DNA of 64,000 nt from Corynebacterium curieae (GTDB lineage: Bacteria; Actinomycetota; Actinomycetes; Mycobacteriales; Mycobacteriaceae): assembly GCF_027570035.1 (NCBI RefSeq), contig NZ_JAKMUU010000007.1, positions 1 to 64,000 on the forward strand, given 5' to 3'. Below the pieces are notes generated by a model. That model did not search any database and was not told where the DNA came from. It was given only the letters and a program-made list of their open reading frames with translations. Each line of letters begins with the position of its first letter. The stretch's first letter is position 1. Made by a program: the position numbers and the translations under genes. Below are positions 35,298 through 43,776 of the stretch, one piece after another.

Positions 35298-36142
35298 CCC
35301 TTATTGCGGAAGACGAAGATGGAGGAGAAGTCCTGATTGCCGTGGCCCATGGCTTGCATCTCCTCGAAACGGCCGATGGCGGCGGTAAGGGCGGGCAGCG
35401 GCTTGGTGGAGGTCATCTCCATGAGCTTGGCGTCCTTGGCCAGGGCGTCGACGGTGAAATCGCCCGGGTCGGTATTGCGCTCGCCGGTGATAAACGGCGC
35501 CTTCATATTGGCGATGAAGGACAGGCCGGTGATATCGAGCATCTGCAGCACGACCTCGGAGTCTAGGCCCTCGGACTCGCCGAGCTGCAGGGCTTCGAGC
35601 AGGCCCTCGGCGGTGACGGCGAGCGCGAGGTTCGCCAGCAGCTTTCCGATGGCCGCCGTGGCCGCCGCCTCCACTCCGATGAGCTTGTCTTCGCCCGCCC
35701 AGGACTCGGCGAGGGACATGGCTTGCTCACGGCGGGCGTCGTCAGGCGTGCCGACATAGACGCCGAGCTTGCCCTCGCGGGCCGGGCCAAGCGTGCCGAC
35801 GACAGGGGCGTGGACGTAGGTCTCCACGGCGGCGGCGAACTCGCGGGCATCGTTGGGCGAGACGGTGGTGGTATCGATCCACGTCACGCCCGCGGGGATG
35901 AGTTGCGGCTCGATGACGACCTCGCGGACATCGTCGGGCCCGAAGAGCGAGGTGATGATGACCTCGGCGTTCGCTACGGCGTCGGTGGGCGTTGCGGCGA
36001 GCTCGGCGCCTTCCTCCACGAGCGGCTGGGCGCGCTCGGCGGTGCGGTTCCAGACGGTCATCTCGATGCCGTCCTGCTCATTGAGCAGGCGGCGGGCTAG
36101 TTCGGTTCCCATGCGGCCAGTTCCAAGAAATGCAATCCTCAT
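35294..36142 (-). CDS. NAD(P)-dependent beta-hydroxyacid dehydrogenase family protein
   Basis: 282 residues from ATG 36142; the long upstream open frame is non-coding and overlaps the riboswitch. N-terminal Rossmann domain MRIAFLGTGRMGTELARRLL, then VIITSLFGPDDVREVV, the substrate loop WIDTTTVSPNDAREFAAAV (usual motif D.STVSP) and VETYVHAPVVGTLGPAREGKL (usual DAPVSGG). The catalytic lysine of the family is seen in IGKLLANLALAVTAEGLLEAL. The PVVGTLG loop departs from the PVSGG consensus, so the substrate may differ from 3-hydroxyisobutyrate. It is divergent from the guanidinium exporter by 105 bases. Confidence 0.85.
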   Translation of the reverse strand: MRIAFLGTGRMGTELARRLLNEQDGIEMTVWNRTAERAQPLVEEGAELAATPTDAVANAEVIITSLFGPDDVREVVIEPQLIPAGVTWIDTTTVSPNDAREFAAAVETYVHAPVVGTLGPAREGKLGVYVGTPDDARREQAMSLAESWAGEDKLIGVEAAATAAIGKLLANLALAVTAEGLLEALQLGESEGLDSEVVLQMLDITGLSFIANMKAPFITGERNTDPGDFTVDALAKDAKLMEMTSTKPLPALTAAIGRFEEMQAMGHGNQDFSSIFVFRNKG

Positions 36143-36183
36143 GCTTTCCCAGTGTGCCATCATTGGGTGCAGGCTCGCCGCCT

Positions 36184-36236
36184 TTCGCGTGGGCCCCGGA
36201 CGAGGGAGCCGTACCCGGCGACGCGAAAAGACGGCC
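36184..36236 (+). promoter_or_regulatory. Guanidine-III (ykkC-III) riboswitch
   Basis: CCGGACGAGG (36196-36205), GCCGTACCCGG (36209-36219) and AAGACGGC (36228-36235) match the signature of guanidine-III riboswitches in order and spacing. CCGG/CCGG and GCCGT/ACGGC pair to form the pseudoknot. An additional outer helix TTCGCGT (36184-36190) with ACGCGAA (36221-36227) is present. The last helix strand ends right before the ribosome site AGGAAG (36237-36242) of the SMR gene, so control by exposure of the start region is likely. Identification is from memory of the motif. Confidence 0.85.
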
Positions 36237-36247
36237 AGGAAGCAGCT

Positions 36248-36562
36248 ATGGCGTGGTTCATCTTGATTTTCTCCGGCACATTCGAGGCCGTGTGGGCGGC
36301 GGCGCTGGATAAGTCCGCAGGTTTTACTCGCCTGTGGCCCTCGCTCATTTTCCTCGTGGCTTGCGCGATTTCCATGGGCGGGCTGGCGTGGGCGATGCGC
36401 AGCATCCCGGTGGGCACGGCCTATGCGGTGTGGGCGGGAGTTGGCGCATCGGTGGCGGTTATTTATTCCTTCGCCGCCGGTCACGAGGCCGCCACGGCGT
36501 GGAAGGTGTTATTCCTCGCCATGATCATCGGCGGCATTGTGGGGCTGAAAGCGGTGAGCTAG
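36248..36562 (+). CDS. SMR family guanidinium exporter (Gdx/SugE type)
   Basis: 104 residues, four hydrophobic helices. The catalytic glutamate is in the first (AWFILIFSGTFEAVWAAALDKS, Glu13). The phrase GTAYAVWAGVGASVAV in the third is characteristic of SMR proteins, and W at AVWAAALDKSAGFTRLWPS matches Gdx. SMR proteins downstream of guanidine riboswitches are proton-coupled guanidinium exporters. Start at ATG 36248 is set by AGGAAG at 36237 and by the riboswitch, not by the longer open frame upstream. The stop overlaps that of the convergent lipoprotein gene by four bases. Confidence 0.92.
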   Translation: MAWFILIFSGTFEAVWAAALDKSAGFTRLWPSLIFLVACAISMGGLAWAMRSIPVGTAYAVWAGVGASVAVIYSFAAGHEAATAWKVLFLAMIIGGIVGLKAVS

Positions 36563-37041
36563 AGGCTCGGAATGCGCGGCGCGGGCGGCAGCGGCAACTC
36601 CGGCGGGGCGGGCGCAGGCACGGCCGGCACATCAGGCACCGCGTCCTCGATGCGACCGCGCACCTCGTGCGGCGGGATATTTAGGTTTGGCAGGCCGCTT
36701 TTATCCCGCGCGGGCGGGCGCGGAGCCGGCGCCGCAGGTTGCGGGCGAGGTGCAGGTGCGGGTCGCTGCTGGGGTGCGGGCGTCGGGCCAGGACGCGAAC
36801 TAGGCGCAGGAGCAGGCGCCCCGTCCGCTGGCGAAGGCTCCGCGGCCGACGGCGGAGGAGGGGTCGGGTCCTCACTCGACAGGTCGCGCGGGGTGAGCGG
36901 GCGGGGAGGAGGCTGCCAGGAGGGGGCGTCGGCAAGCGGGGTAGCACCCACCGAGGTAGGCAGCGGCCGCTCGGGCTCGGGCTGGGCGCAGCCGGCGAGG
37001 CAGAAAGCGGCCAGGATGGCGAAAATGAGAGTGCGCTGCAT
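36559..37041 (-). CDS. Proline/alanine-rich lipoprotein
   Basis: 160 residues. Signal peptide with lipobox: MQRTLIFAILAAFCLAGCAQ (Cys18 is the lipid-attachment residue). The rest is an almost uninterrupted Pro-Ala-rich stretch (about 30 per cent proline), ending in PHEVRGRIEDAVPDVPAVPA. It would be anchored on the outer face of the cytoplasmic membrane, with an extended chain that could span the cell wall. No known domain. It contains an exact copy of the recurrent word at 36925 and is divergent from hemL. Confidence 0.75.
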   Translation of the reverse strand: MQRTLIFAILAAFCLAGCAQPEPERPLPTSVGATPLADAPSWQPPPRPLTPRDLSSEDPTPPPPSAAEPSPADGAPAPAPSSRPGPTPAPQQRPAPAPRPQPAAPAPRPPARDKSGLPNLNIPPHEVRGRIEDAVPDVPAVPAPAPPELPLPPAPRIPSL

Positions 37042-37135
37042 TGAAAATCCCCCCGAATTGAAAAGTGCAACGCCCCGAAGTTTAGCGGCTCACTGTGAAT
37101 CGCGCAGTCCAACTTTTGTATAGCGCGCGAATCGC

Positions 37136-37141
37136 TAGAAT
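37136..37141 (+). promoter_or_regulatory. -10 box of leaderless hemL
   Basis: TAGAAT is followed by 7 bases and then ATG 37149; it overlaps an earlier in-frame ATG at 37140, which argues that translation starts at 37149. No ribosome site precedes either ATG. Confidence 0.6.
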
Positions 37142-37148
37142 GTCAGAC

Positions 37149-38450
37149 ATGCCTAATACTTCCCAGTCGCAACAGTGGTTTGAGCGTTCTTCCAAGGTGA
37201 TTCCGGGCGGGGTGAACTCGCCGGTGCGCGCGTTTGGCTCCGTGGGCGGCCAGGCTCGCGTGATTGAGCGCGGCGCGGGCTCGCGCCTGTGGGACGTCGA
37301 CGGCAATGAGTACGTTGACCTGGTCAGTTCCTATGGCCCGATGATTCACGGCAACGCCCACCCGGAGATTGTGGAGGCCGTGCAAAAGGCGGCTGCGGAC
37401 GGTTTGAGCTTCGGCTCGCCCACGGAGGGTGAGGCCTTGCTTGCGGAGGCCATCGTGTCGCGCACCGCGGCCGATAAGGTGCGCATGGTCAACTCCGGCA
37501 CCGAGGCCACCATGTCTGCGGTGCGCCTGGCCCGCGGCTACACCGGCCGCGCCAAGGTGCTGAAGTTCGAGGGTTGCTACCACGGCCATGTGGATGCGCT
37601 TTTGGCCTCGGCCGGCTCCGGTGTGGCGACTTTTGCGCTGCCGGATTCTCCGGGCGTGACGGGTGCGACGGCGGCCGATACCATCGTTGTTCCTTATAAC
37701 GATATCGATGCCGTGCGCGAGGCATTTGCGCAGCACCCGGGCGAGATTGCCTGCATTATTGCGGAGGCCTCGGCCGGCAACATGGGCACCGTGGCACCGG
37801 AGGGGGGCTTCAATGCCGCGCTTGCCGACGTCGCCCATAGCGACGGCGCCCTCCTCATCCTCGACGAGGTCATGACCGGCTTCCGCACCTCTTATAAGGG
37901 CTGGTACGGCGTCGACGGTGTGGCGGCGGACCTGGTGACCTTTGGCAAGGTCGTCTCCGGTGGCCTGCCGGCCGCTGCCTTCGGTGGCCGCGCCGAAGTC
38001 ATGGACTACCTCGCGCCGGAAGGGCCGGTCTACCAGGCAGGTACGCTATCCGGAAACCCAGTGGCCATGGCCTCCGGCCTGAAGTCTTTGGAGCTGGCCG
38101 ATGAATCGCTCTACGAGCGCCTGCAGGCCAACGCGGATCGCTTGACCGGCATGATTTCCTCCGCGCTGTCGGCCGAGGGTGTAGCGCACCATATTCAGCG
38201 CGCGTCCTCGATGTTCTCCATCCGCTTTGCCGAGGGCGAGGGCCGCAACTTTGCCGATATGCAGGCGGCCGAGACCTTCCGCTTCACCCCGTTCTTCCAC
38301 GCCCTGCTGGATAACGGCATCTACGTCGCGCCAAGCCCATTCGAGACCTGGTTTGTCTCGGATGCGCTTAACGACGCCGACTTTGAACTCATCGAAGCCG
38401 CCCTCAAGCCCGCCGCCCAGGCCGCGGCCGCCGCGCGTCCCGCACACTAA
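37149..38450 (+). CDS. hemL: Glutamate-1-semialdehyde 2,1-aminomutase
   Basis: 433 residues from ATG 37149 (ATG 37140 would add three). PLP enzyme making 5-aminolevulinate, the step after HemA. Motifs: [68 protein letters not shown] and the Schiff-base lysine in [20 protein letters not shown]. It leads a run of genes in the same direction: phosphatase-like, tlpA, ccdA, resB, ccsA. AAGGAGAG follows for the next gene. Confidence 0.96.
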   Translation: MPNTSQSQQWFERSSKVIPGGVNSPVRAFGSVGGQARVIERGAGSRLWDVDGNEYVDLVSSYGPMIHGNAHPEIVEAVQKAAADGLSFGSPTEGEALLAEAIVSRTAADKVRMVNSGTEATMSAVRLARGYTGRAKVLKFEGCYHGHVDALLASAGSGVATFALPDSPGVTGATAADTIVVPYNDIDAVREAFAQHPGEIACIIAEASAGNMGTVAPEGGFNAALADVAHSDGALLILDEVMTGFRTSYKGWYGVDGVAADLVTFGKVVSGGLPAAAFGGRAEVMDYLAPEGPVYQAGTLSGNPVAMASGLKSLELADESLYERLQANADRLTGMISSALSAEGVAHHIQRASSMFSIRFAEGEGRNFADMQAAETFRFTPFFHALLDNGIYVAPSPFETWFVSDALNDADFELIEAALKPAAQAAAAARPAH

Positions 38451-38458
38451 GGAGAGAC

Positions 38459-39067
38459 ATGACACGCACCATCGTTCACCTCGTGCGCCACGGCGAGGTC
38501 CACAACCCAGAGAAGATCCTCTACGGGCGCATCCCGGGCTATCACCTGTCCTCGCGCGGGCATTCCATGGCGGCGCGCACCGCGGAGTCCTTCCGCGATC
38601 ATGACGTGACCTACCTGGCGGCCTCGCCGCTGCAGCGCGCCCAAGAAACCGCGCGGCCGATTGCGAAGGTAACGGGGCTGGACGTGGACGTCGATAAGAC
38701 GCTCATCGAGTCCGGCAACCGCTTCGAGGGCCTGCGCACCAAGGGCCTGCGCTCCGCGCTGTGGAACCCGCGCCGCTGGCCGCTGCTGGTCAACCCGCTG
38801 GAGCCATCGTGGGGTGAGCCCTATGAGCAGATTGCCGAGCGCATGCTCGGCTCCATAGAGCGCGCCCGCACCGCCGCGGCCGGCCACGAGGCGATCTTGG
38901 TGAGCCACCAGCTGCCCATCGTGATGGTGCAGCGCACCGTGCTGGGCCAGCGCCTGCCGCACGCGCCGTGGAACCGCGAATGCGATCTGGCCTCGGTCAC
39001 CTCGCTGCTTTTCGAGGACAACCAGGTCACCGATATCTTCTACTCCTCGCCGGCGCAGGAGATTTAA
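38459..39067 (+). CDS. Histidine phosphatase family protein (phosphoglycerate-mutase-like)
   Basis: 202 residues. The phospho-histidine motif VHLVRHGEVHNPEKILYGRIPGYHLSSRG is at the N-terminus and the second histidine in AILVSHQLPIVMVQRTV (about residue 140). SPLQRAQETARPIA is the third conserved stretch. The family includes phosphatases acting on small molecules; the substrate is unknown. It sits between hemL and tlpA in actinobacteria (the mycobacterial counterpart is Rv0525). The stop shares one base with the tlpA ATG (TAATG at 39065-39069). Confidence 0.85.
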   Translation: MTRTIVHLVRHGEVHNPEKILYGRIPGYHLSSRGHSMAARTAESFRDHDVTYLAASPLQRAQETARPIAKVTGLDVDVDKTLIESGNRFEGLRTKGLRSALWNPRRWPLLVNPLEPSWGEPYEQIAERMLGSIERARTAAAGHEAILVSHQLPIVMVQRTVLGQRLPHAPWNRECDLASVTSLLFEDNQVTDIFYSSPAQEI

Positions 39068-39678
39068 TGGCACTACAACGCAGACGCGCAGTCGGCGCAG
39101 TGCTAGCAGCAGCGGCCGTCGCCCTGCCGCTAGCTGGTTGCTCCCAGGATTCCGATAACGCGCAAAACGCGGTGGCTACCGGCGGAAACTTCGAGTTCAT
39201 TACGCCCGGCGGCGAAAAGGTCATCAACTACGAGGAATCCGAGCGCAAGCCGCTGCGCACGTTCTCCGGCGAGGATGTGCGCGATACGGATAAGACCATC
39301 TCCTTGGAGGACTATGACGGGGAAATCGTCGTGCTCAACTCCTGGGGCCAGTGGTGCGCGCCCTGCCGTTCCGAGGCCGATGATCTCCAAGAGATTCACT
39401 CCGAGCTACAAAAGCGGAAGATCGGCACCGTCTTGGGCATCAATGTGCGCGACTATAACCCGCAGGTTTCCAATGACTTCCTCGAAGACAACGGGTTGGA
39501 GTATCCCTCCATCTATGATCCACCGTTTAAGACCGCTGCCGCCCTGGGTGGTGTGCCCACCTCTGTGGTTCCGACCACCATCGTCTTGGATAAACAGCAC
39601 CGCCCGGCTACGGTCTTTTTGCGGTCCATCACCGCTAAAGATGTGATGGACGTAGTGGACAAGTTAGAAAAGGAATAA
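39067..39678 (+). CDS. TlpA/ResA-like thiol-disulfide oxidoreductase lipoprotein
   Basis: 203 residues from ATG 39067. Signal peptide with lipobox LPLAGCSQD (Cys about residue 25). Thioredoxin domain from about 70: VVLNSWGQWCAPCRSEADDL carries the CxxC, with the cis-Pro region in TSVVPTTIVLDKQHRPA. It probably reduces the apocytochrome CxxCH cysteines, taking electrons from CcdA, the next gene. Gln replaces the usual Ser or Thr in the WxxWC segment. Coupled to the preceding gene by a one-base overlap. Confidence 0.9.
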   Translation: MALQRRRAVGAVLAAAAVALPLAGCSQDSDNAQNAVATGGNFEFITPGGEKVINYEESERKPLRTFSGEDVRDTDKTISLEDYDGEIVVLNSWGQWCAPCRSEADDLQEIHSELQKRKIGTVLGINVRDYNPQVSNDFLEDNGLEYPSIYDPPFKTAAALGGVPTSVVPTTIVLDKQHRPATVFLRSITAKDVMDVVDKLEKE

Positions 39679-40482
39679 ATGGACAACGCAGCGAGCGTCG
39701 GCAACTCCTTTGCCGAGGCCGCGACCTCCGGCCCACTTATTTTGGGCTTGCTCGCGGCCGCCGTGGCGGGGCTGGTGAGCTTCGCCAGCCCGTGTGTGAT
39801 CCCGCTGGTGCCCGGCTATATTTCCTACCTGGCCGGCGTGGTGGGCGGCGAGGTTACGTTTGATGGTGAGTTGGGGGTGGGCGTCGGCAAGCGCAGGCAA
39901 TGGGCCGTGGTGGTGGCCGCCGCCTTGTTCATCCTGGGCTTTACCGTGGTTTTCCTGCTGGCGACGGTCTCGGTATTCGGCGCGATTTCCGCGCTCCGGC
40001 TCAATGAGGAAATGCTCATGCGCATCGGCGGCGGCGTGACCATCCTGATGGGCGTGGTCTTCCTGGGCGCGATTCCGGCGCTGCAGAAGGATACCCGCAT
40101 GGCACCGAAGCGCTGGACCACCTGGCTGGGCGCGCCGCTGCTCGGCGGGATATTCGCGCTGGGCTGGACGCCGTGCCTGGGGCCAACGCTGGCCGCCATT
40201 ATTTCTGTATCGGCCGGCACCGAGGGCATGACGGCCGCGCGCGGCGTGCTGCTCATCATCTTTTATTGCCTGGGCTTGGGCCTGCCGTTCCTTCTGGTGG
40301 CGCTGGGTTCTGCGCGGGCAATGCGCACGATTTCGTGGGCCCGCAAGCACTCGCATACCATCCAGATAATCGGCGGCGTGGCCATGATCCTCGTCGGCCT
40401 GGCCCTGGTAACCGGCCTGTGGGGCGAGTTCATTAGCCTCATCCGCCAGTGGACAGGCAACTTTGGCGCAACCCTGATTTAG
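39679..40482 (+). CDS. ccdA: Cytochrome c biogenesis protein CcdA (DsbD-type membrane reductase)
   Basis: 267 residues with six hydrophobic helices. The two redox cysteines lie in helices 1 and 4: VSFASPCVIPLVPGYISYLAG and FALGWTPCLGPTLAAIIS. It carries electrons from cytoplasmic thioredoxin to TlpA/ResA. Between helices 1 and 2 is an unusual insertion GELGVGVGKRRQ, whose DNA is an exact copy of the recurrent word (39880). The ATG follows the tlpA stop after zero bases. 7 bases separate it from resB. Confidence 0.92.
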   Translation: MDNAASVGNSFAEAATSGPLILGLLAAAVAGLVSFASPCVIPLVPGYISYLAGVVGGEVTFDGELGVGVGKRRQWAVVVAAALFILGFTVVFLLATVSVFGAISALRLNEEMLMRIGGGVTILMGVVFLGAIPALQKDTRMAPKRWTTWLGAPLLGGIFALGWTPCLGPTLAAIISVSAGTEGMTAARGVLLIIFYCLGLGLPFLLVALGSARAMRTISWARKHSHTIQIIGGVAMILVGLALVTGLWGEFISLIRQWTGNFGATLI

Positions 40483-40489
40483 GAGAGAC

Positions 40490-42121
40490 GTGAAATACTT
40501 CCGCAAAGCCTGGCATTGGTTGACCAGCATGCGCACGGCGCTGGCGCTGCTTTTCTTGCTGGCGCTGGCCGCGATTCCCGGTTCCTTGCTGCCGCAGCGC
40601 GACCTCAACGAGCAGAACGTGCAGGACTTCATCGAGTCCAACGGCAACGTAGCGAAGATCTACGACAAGCTGCAGCTTTTCGACGTCTTTTCGTCCGTCT
40701 GGTTCCAGGCCATCTTCGTCCTCTTGGCCATTTCCCTGGTGGGCTGCATCCTGCCGCGCTCGTGGGATCACTACAAGGCGTGGAAGACCCCGCCGACGCG
40801 CGCGCCGAAGTACCTCCACAAGCTGCCGCTGGCGGCCGAGGGGCACTCGGAAAAGAGTGAGGAGGAGCTGTCCGCGGAAATCCAGAAGCGCCTGAAGAAG
40901 TGGCGCGTGGCCGAGTACTCCCCGGAGAAGGACCGCGCCGGTGTGCACACCTTCTCTGCGGAGCGCGGCTATGGCCGCGAGCTGGCTAACCTCATCTTCC
41001 ACGTGGCGCTGGTGGCCATTTTGGTTACCGTCGCGGCCGGCAAGCTAGTCAACTACGAGGGCCAGGTCATCGTGGTTACCGAGTCCGGCTCCCAGGGCGG
41101 TGGCCAGACCCTGGACCAGTCCACGGAGTTCTGCAATACTTCCACGTCAAACTTTGACTCCTTCCGCGCCGGCCCGCTTTTCGACGGCACCGGGCTCCAC
41201 CCCTTCTGCCTCATCGCCCACGACTTCGCGGCCGAGTACCTGCCAAACGGCCAGGCGGAGATGTTTACCTCCAACGTCTCCTACGCGGAGGGCGAGGATA
41301 TCTACAAGGATGACTCCGAGTGGAAGGATTATGAGCTCAAGGTCAACCACCCGCTGCGCTTGGCGCAAAACCGCGTCTATTTGCAGGGCCACGGTTATGC
41401 GCCGACGGTCACGGTGGAATGGCCCAATGGCGAAAAACGCACCCAGACCATTCAGTTCCAGCCGAATGACACGACCTTCTTCCTGTCGTCCGGCGCGATG
41501 CGCTTTGACCCGCCGGCCGGCATGCACCCGGATCTCTATGACCGCCGCCAGAACCAGATCGCCATCCAGGGCCTCTTCGCGCCCACGGCCGAGTGGTCCG
41601 GCGAGAACGGCAAGCTGCTGCAGTCCTCGTATCCAGGCCTGAATGATCCGGCAATGGCCATCGATATCTACCGCGGCGATGCCGGCCTGGATACGGGCAC
41701 CCCGCAGTCCTTCTTCTCCCTAGATCCGAACCTGGTGCAGTCTGGCCAGTTGCAAAAGATTGACCGCGTGAACCTCAACCAGGGCGAGGACGTCACCCTA
41801 GACGATGGCACGAAGATCACCTTCGACGGTGCCAGCGAGTTCGCCAACTACCAGGTCTCTTATGATCCCTTCCAGAAGTGGGTTCTGGTCTCCGCGCTGG
41901 TCATGCTCCTTTCCTTGGTAGGTTCGCTGGTGATTAAGCGCCGTCGCGTCTACATCCGCCTGCGGCCGAACGCGGCCGGCGGCACCGACGTGGAGATGGG
42001 CGGTCTCGCCCGTACGGACCGCGCCGGCTGGTCCGAGGAGTTCCACGAGCTGCACTGCGCGCTGTTGGAGCTGCCGGACCCAGACGAGGTCGAAGAAGAT
42101 GAACTTTATACCGATGATTAG
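40490..42121 (+). CDS. resB: Cytochrome c biogenesis protein ResB (Ccs1)
   Basis: 543 residues from GTG 40490, preceded by AGGAGAG. Hydrophobic helices at about 13-33 (LTSMRTALALLFLLALAAIPG), 65-90 (FQAIFVLLAISLVGCILPR), 165-185 and 460-480, with a large extracytoplasmic domain of 270 residues between the third and the fourth. MRTALALLFLLALAAIPGSLLPQ is the family N-terminal signature. With CcsA it forms the system II heme lyase, which exports heme and ligates it to apocytochrome c. The C-terminal cytoplasmic tail is acidic. Following 94 bases contain a GATCCAAC/GTTGGATT hairpin before ccsA. Confidence 0.93.
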   Translation: MKYFRKAWHWLTSMRTALALLFLLALAAIPGSLLPQRDLNEQNVQDFIESNGNVAKIYDKLQLFDVFSSVWFQAIFVLLAISLVGCILPRSWDHYKAWKTPPTRAPKYLHKLPLAAEGHSEKSEEELSAEIQKRLKKWRVAEYSPEKDRAGVHTFSAERGYGRELANLIFHVALVAILVTVAAGKLVNYEGQVIVVTESGSQGGGQTLDQSTEFCNTSTSNFDSFRAGPLFDGTGLHPFCLIAHDFAAEYLPNGQAEMFTSNVSYAEGEDIYKDDSEWKDYELKVNHPLRLAQNRVYLQGHGYAPTVTVEWPNGEKRTQTIQFQPNDTTFFLSSGAMRFDPPAGMHPDLYDRRQNQIAIQGLFAPTAEWSGENGKLLQSSYPGLNDPAMAIDIYRGDAGLDTGTPQSFFSLDPNLVQSGQLQKIDRVNLNQGEDVTLDDGTKITFDGASEFANYQVSYDPFQKWVLVSALVMLLSLVGSLVIKRRRVYIRLRPNAAGGTDVEMGGLARTDRAGWSEEFHELHCALLELPDPDEVEEDELYTDD

Positions 42122-42133
42122 TGCGTGAGCTTG

Positions 42134-42151
42134 ATCCAACAAAAGTTGGAT
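42134..42151 (+). other. Small hairpin between resB and ccsA
   Basis: ATCCAAC (42134-42140), AAAA, GTTGGAT (42145-42151). No T run follows, so I regard it as a processing or attenuation hairpin rather than a terminator. Confidence 0.4.
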
Positions 42152-42215
42152 TGGGCCGTTCCGCTGAGTAAGGTAATCAGCACTTACCCCGCACGTGTGA
42201 AGGCTAGGAGCATGC

Positions 42216-43235
42216 ATGCAGATCGATCAGAATCTGTCTAATTTCTCGGATATCGCGGTGCAGACCGCCTTTGTGGTGTACTGCGTCGCGCTCTTTATGT
42301 CCCTGTTTTATTACGGACGCATGCAGGGCATTATCGAGGGCCGCCGCGCCGTGAAGTCCCAAGCCGCGAAGGTCTTGGTGGGTGCGGGCGCTGGGGGCGT
42401 CGATAAGCAAAGCTATGAGGGCGAGGTTGCCCAGTCCTCTTCCGGAATCACGGCCGATGAGCTGAAGGAAAAGGAGCGCAAGGCCGATAAGCTCGGCGGC
42501 ATGACCAGCGCGCTGATGTGGGTAGGCATCGCGCTGCACGCCGCGGCGATTGTGCTGCGCGGCCTGGCTACCGGCCGCTTCCCCTTTGGCAACCTGTACG
42601 AGTACGTGTTGATGGTGAGCTTCGGTGTGCTGCTGGTAGGCAATATAGCTATGCAGCGCAAGGAGTGGCGCACCGTGTGGCCATGGCTGCTTACCCCGGT
42701 GCTGGCGCTGATGTTTTATGGATCCACCAAGCTCTATGCCGAGTCTGCCCCGGTGGTGCCGGCGCTGCAGTCGCACTGGCTGCCCATCCACGTCACCGTG
42801 GTTTCCCTGGGCGCGTCCATAGGTATTATCTCCGGCATTGTCTCGCTGCTGACTCTTTTCCGTATGGCGCAACCGAAGCATGCTGAGCATGGCTTCTTCG
42901 GTGCGGTGGCCCGCCCGCTTCCTTCGGCCGCGAAGATCGATCAGTTGGCCTACCGCCTAGCCGTTATCACCCTGCCGACCTTGGGCTTGGGCATCATCCT
43001 GGGTGCTATCTGGGCCGAGTCCGCTTGGGGCCGCTTCTGGGGCTGGGACCCAAAGGAGACCGTGTCCTTCGCTACCTGGATCCTTTATGCCGCCTACCTG
43101 CACGCGCGTGCAACGCCGGCCTTCCGCAAGGCGGCACCGTGGATCAACGTCATGGCGATGGCGCTGATGGTATTCAACCTCTTCTTCATCAATATGGTCG
43201 TCTCCGGCCTGCACTCCTATGCGGGGCTGAACTAG
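42216..43235 (+). CDS. ccsA: Cytochrome c biogenesis protein CcsA (heme handling, also named CcsB/ResC)
   Basis: 339 residues, about eight hydrophobic helices. The tryptophan-rich heme-binding WWD motif region is WAESAWGRFWGWDPKETVSFATWILYAAYLHAR (about residues 262-295), flanked by the expected histidines (HWLPIHVTVVSLG upstream, LHSYAGLN at the end). It forms the heme channel with ResB. AGGAG 5 bases ahead of ATG 42216 supports this start. A loop between helices 1 and 2 contains AGAGGVDKQSYEGE, whose DNA is a degenerate copy of the recurrent word. The HTH gene begins right after the stop. Confidence 0.93.
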   Translation: MQIDQNLSNFSDIAVQTAFVVYCVALFMSLFYYGRMQGIIEGRRAVKSQAAKVLVGAGAGGVDKQSYEGEVAQSSSGITADELKEKERKADKLGGMTSALMWVGIALHAAAIVLRGLATGRFPFGNLYEYVLMVSFGVLLVGNIAMQRKEWRTVWPWLLTPVLALMFYGSTKLYAESAPVVPALQSHWLPIHVTVVSLGASIGIISGIVSLLTLFRMAQPKHAEHGFFGAVARPLPSAAKIDQLAYRLAVITLPTLGLGIILGAIWAESAWGRFWGWDPKETVSFATWILYAAYLHARATPAFRKAAPWINVMAMALMVFNLFFINMVVSGLHSYAGLN

Positions 43236-43496
43236 ATGGCGGAGCATAATAGCCCACGCCATAAGCTAGGCAAGCCGGCCGGCGATAATGCCGTGATTTT
43301 GGGATTGGGCGCTCAATTTGCCGAGCGCCGCCGCGAGCTGGGTATTTTGCAGCAGCAGCTTGCCGACGCTGCCGGTATCTCCCGCTCCACCCTCCACACC
43401 ATCGAGCATGGTGGCGCGGGTGTGCGGTGGGAAAAGATTACCGCCGTGGCCGAGGCCTTAGGCCTGGAGATGCGCTTCGTGCCGAAGGATTCCTAG
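43236..43496 (+). CDS. XRE family helix-turn-helix regulator
   Basis: 86 residues. HTH_XRE domain: LGAQFAERRRELGILQQQLADAAGISRSTLHTIEHGGAGVRWEKITAVAEALGLEM, with the recognition helix SRSTLHTIEHG. It starts immediately after the ccsA stop and is thus at the end of the cytochrome c maturation operon. Resembles HipB-like repressors but no toxin gene follows. Target unknown. Its stop overlaps the stop of the convergent membrane protein by 4 bases. Confidence 0.85.
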   Translation: MAEHNSPRHKLGKPAGDNAVILGLGAQFAERRRELGILQQQLADAAGISRSTLHTIEHGGAGVRWEKITAVAEALGLEMRFVPKDS

Positions 43497-43738
43497 TCCT
43501 TGTCGCCGTCGGTGCCGCGATTGCGGCGCTGGCGGCGTTTTTCTTCCTCTGCCTCCTGCGCGCGGCGCTGCTTGAAGCGCTCCTTTTCCAGTTTCCAGAG
43601 GAATTCCTCGTCATCATCGGGGCCCTTGATGGCGCGGGGTTGTTCCACCTCGCGCTTTTTCCATGTGGAGGGCCCGAAGGCCTTCCACACCAAGTAGGCG
43701 GCGAGGACAAAGAGTAAGAGGAGGATGATTCGGCCCAT
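43493..43738 (-). CDS. Small membrane protein with charged tail
   Basis: 81 residues from ATG 43738 (an ATG 60 bases further upstream is possible but would overlap the next gene's promoter). One N-terminal hydrophobic helix (MGRIILLLLFVLAAYLVWKAF), then a charged, helical tail with FLWKLEKERFKQRRAQEAEEEKRRQRR, cytoplasmic by the positive-inside rule. Similar small proteins occur at this site in other corynebacteria as far as I know. No function known. Confidence 0.7.
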   Translation of the reverse strand: MGRIILLLLFVLAAYLVWKAFGPSTWKKREVEQPRAIKGPDDDEEFLWKLEKERFKQRRAQEAEEEKRRQRRNRGTDGDKD

Positions 43739-43762
43739 GCGTGCGATCCTACCTGCACCGCG

Positions 43763-43768
43763 TACAAT
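43763..43768 (+). promoter_or_regulatory. -10 box of leaderless DUF4229 gene
   Basis: TACAAT, 8 bases before ATG 43777; no ribosome site. Confidence 0.5.
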
Positions 43769-43776
43769 CAACCCCC

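Noticed and set aside
36152..36247. N-terminal extension of the SMR protein from an upstream ATG
   Set aside because: This stretch is the riboswitch and ribosome site; SMR proteins begin at MAWFI.
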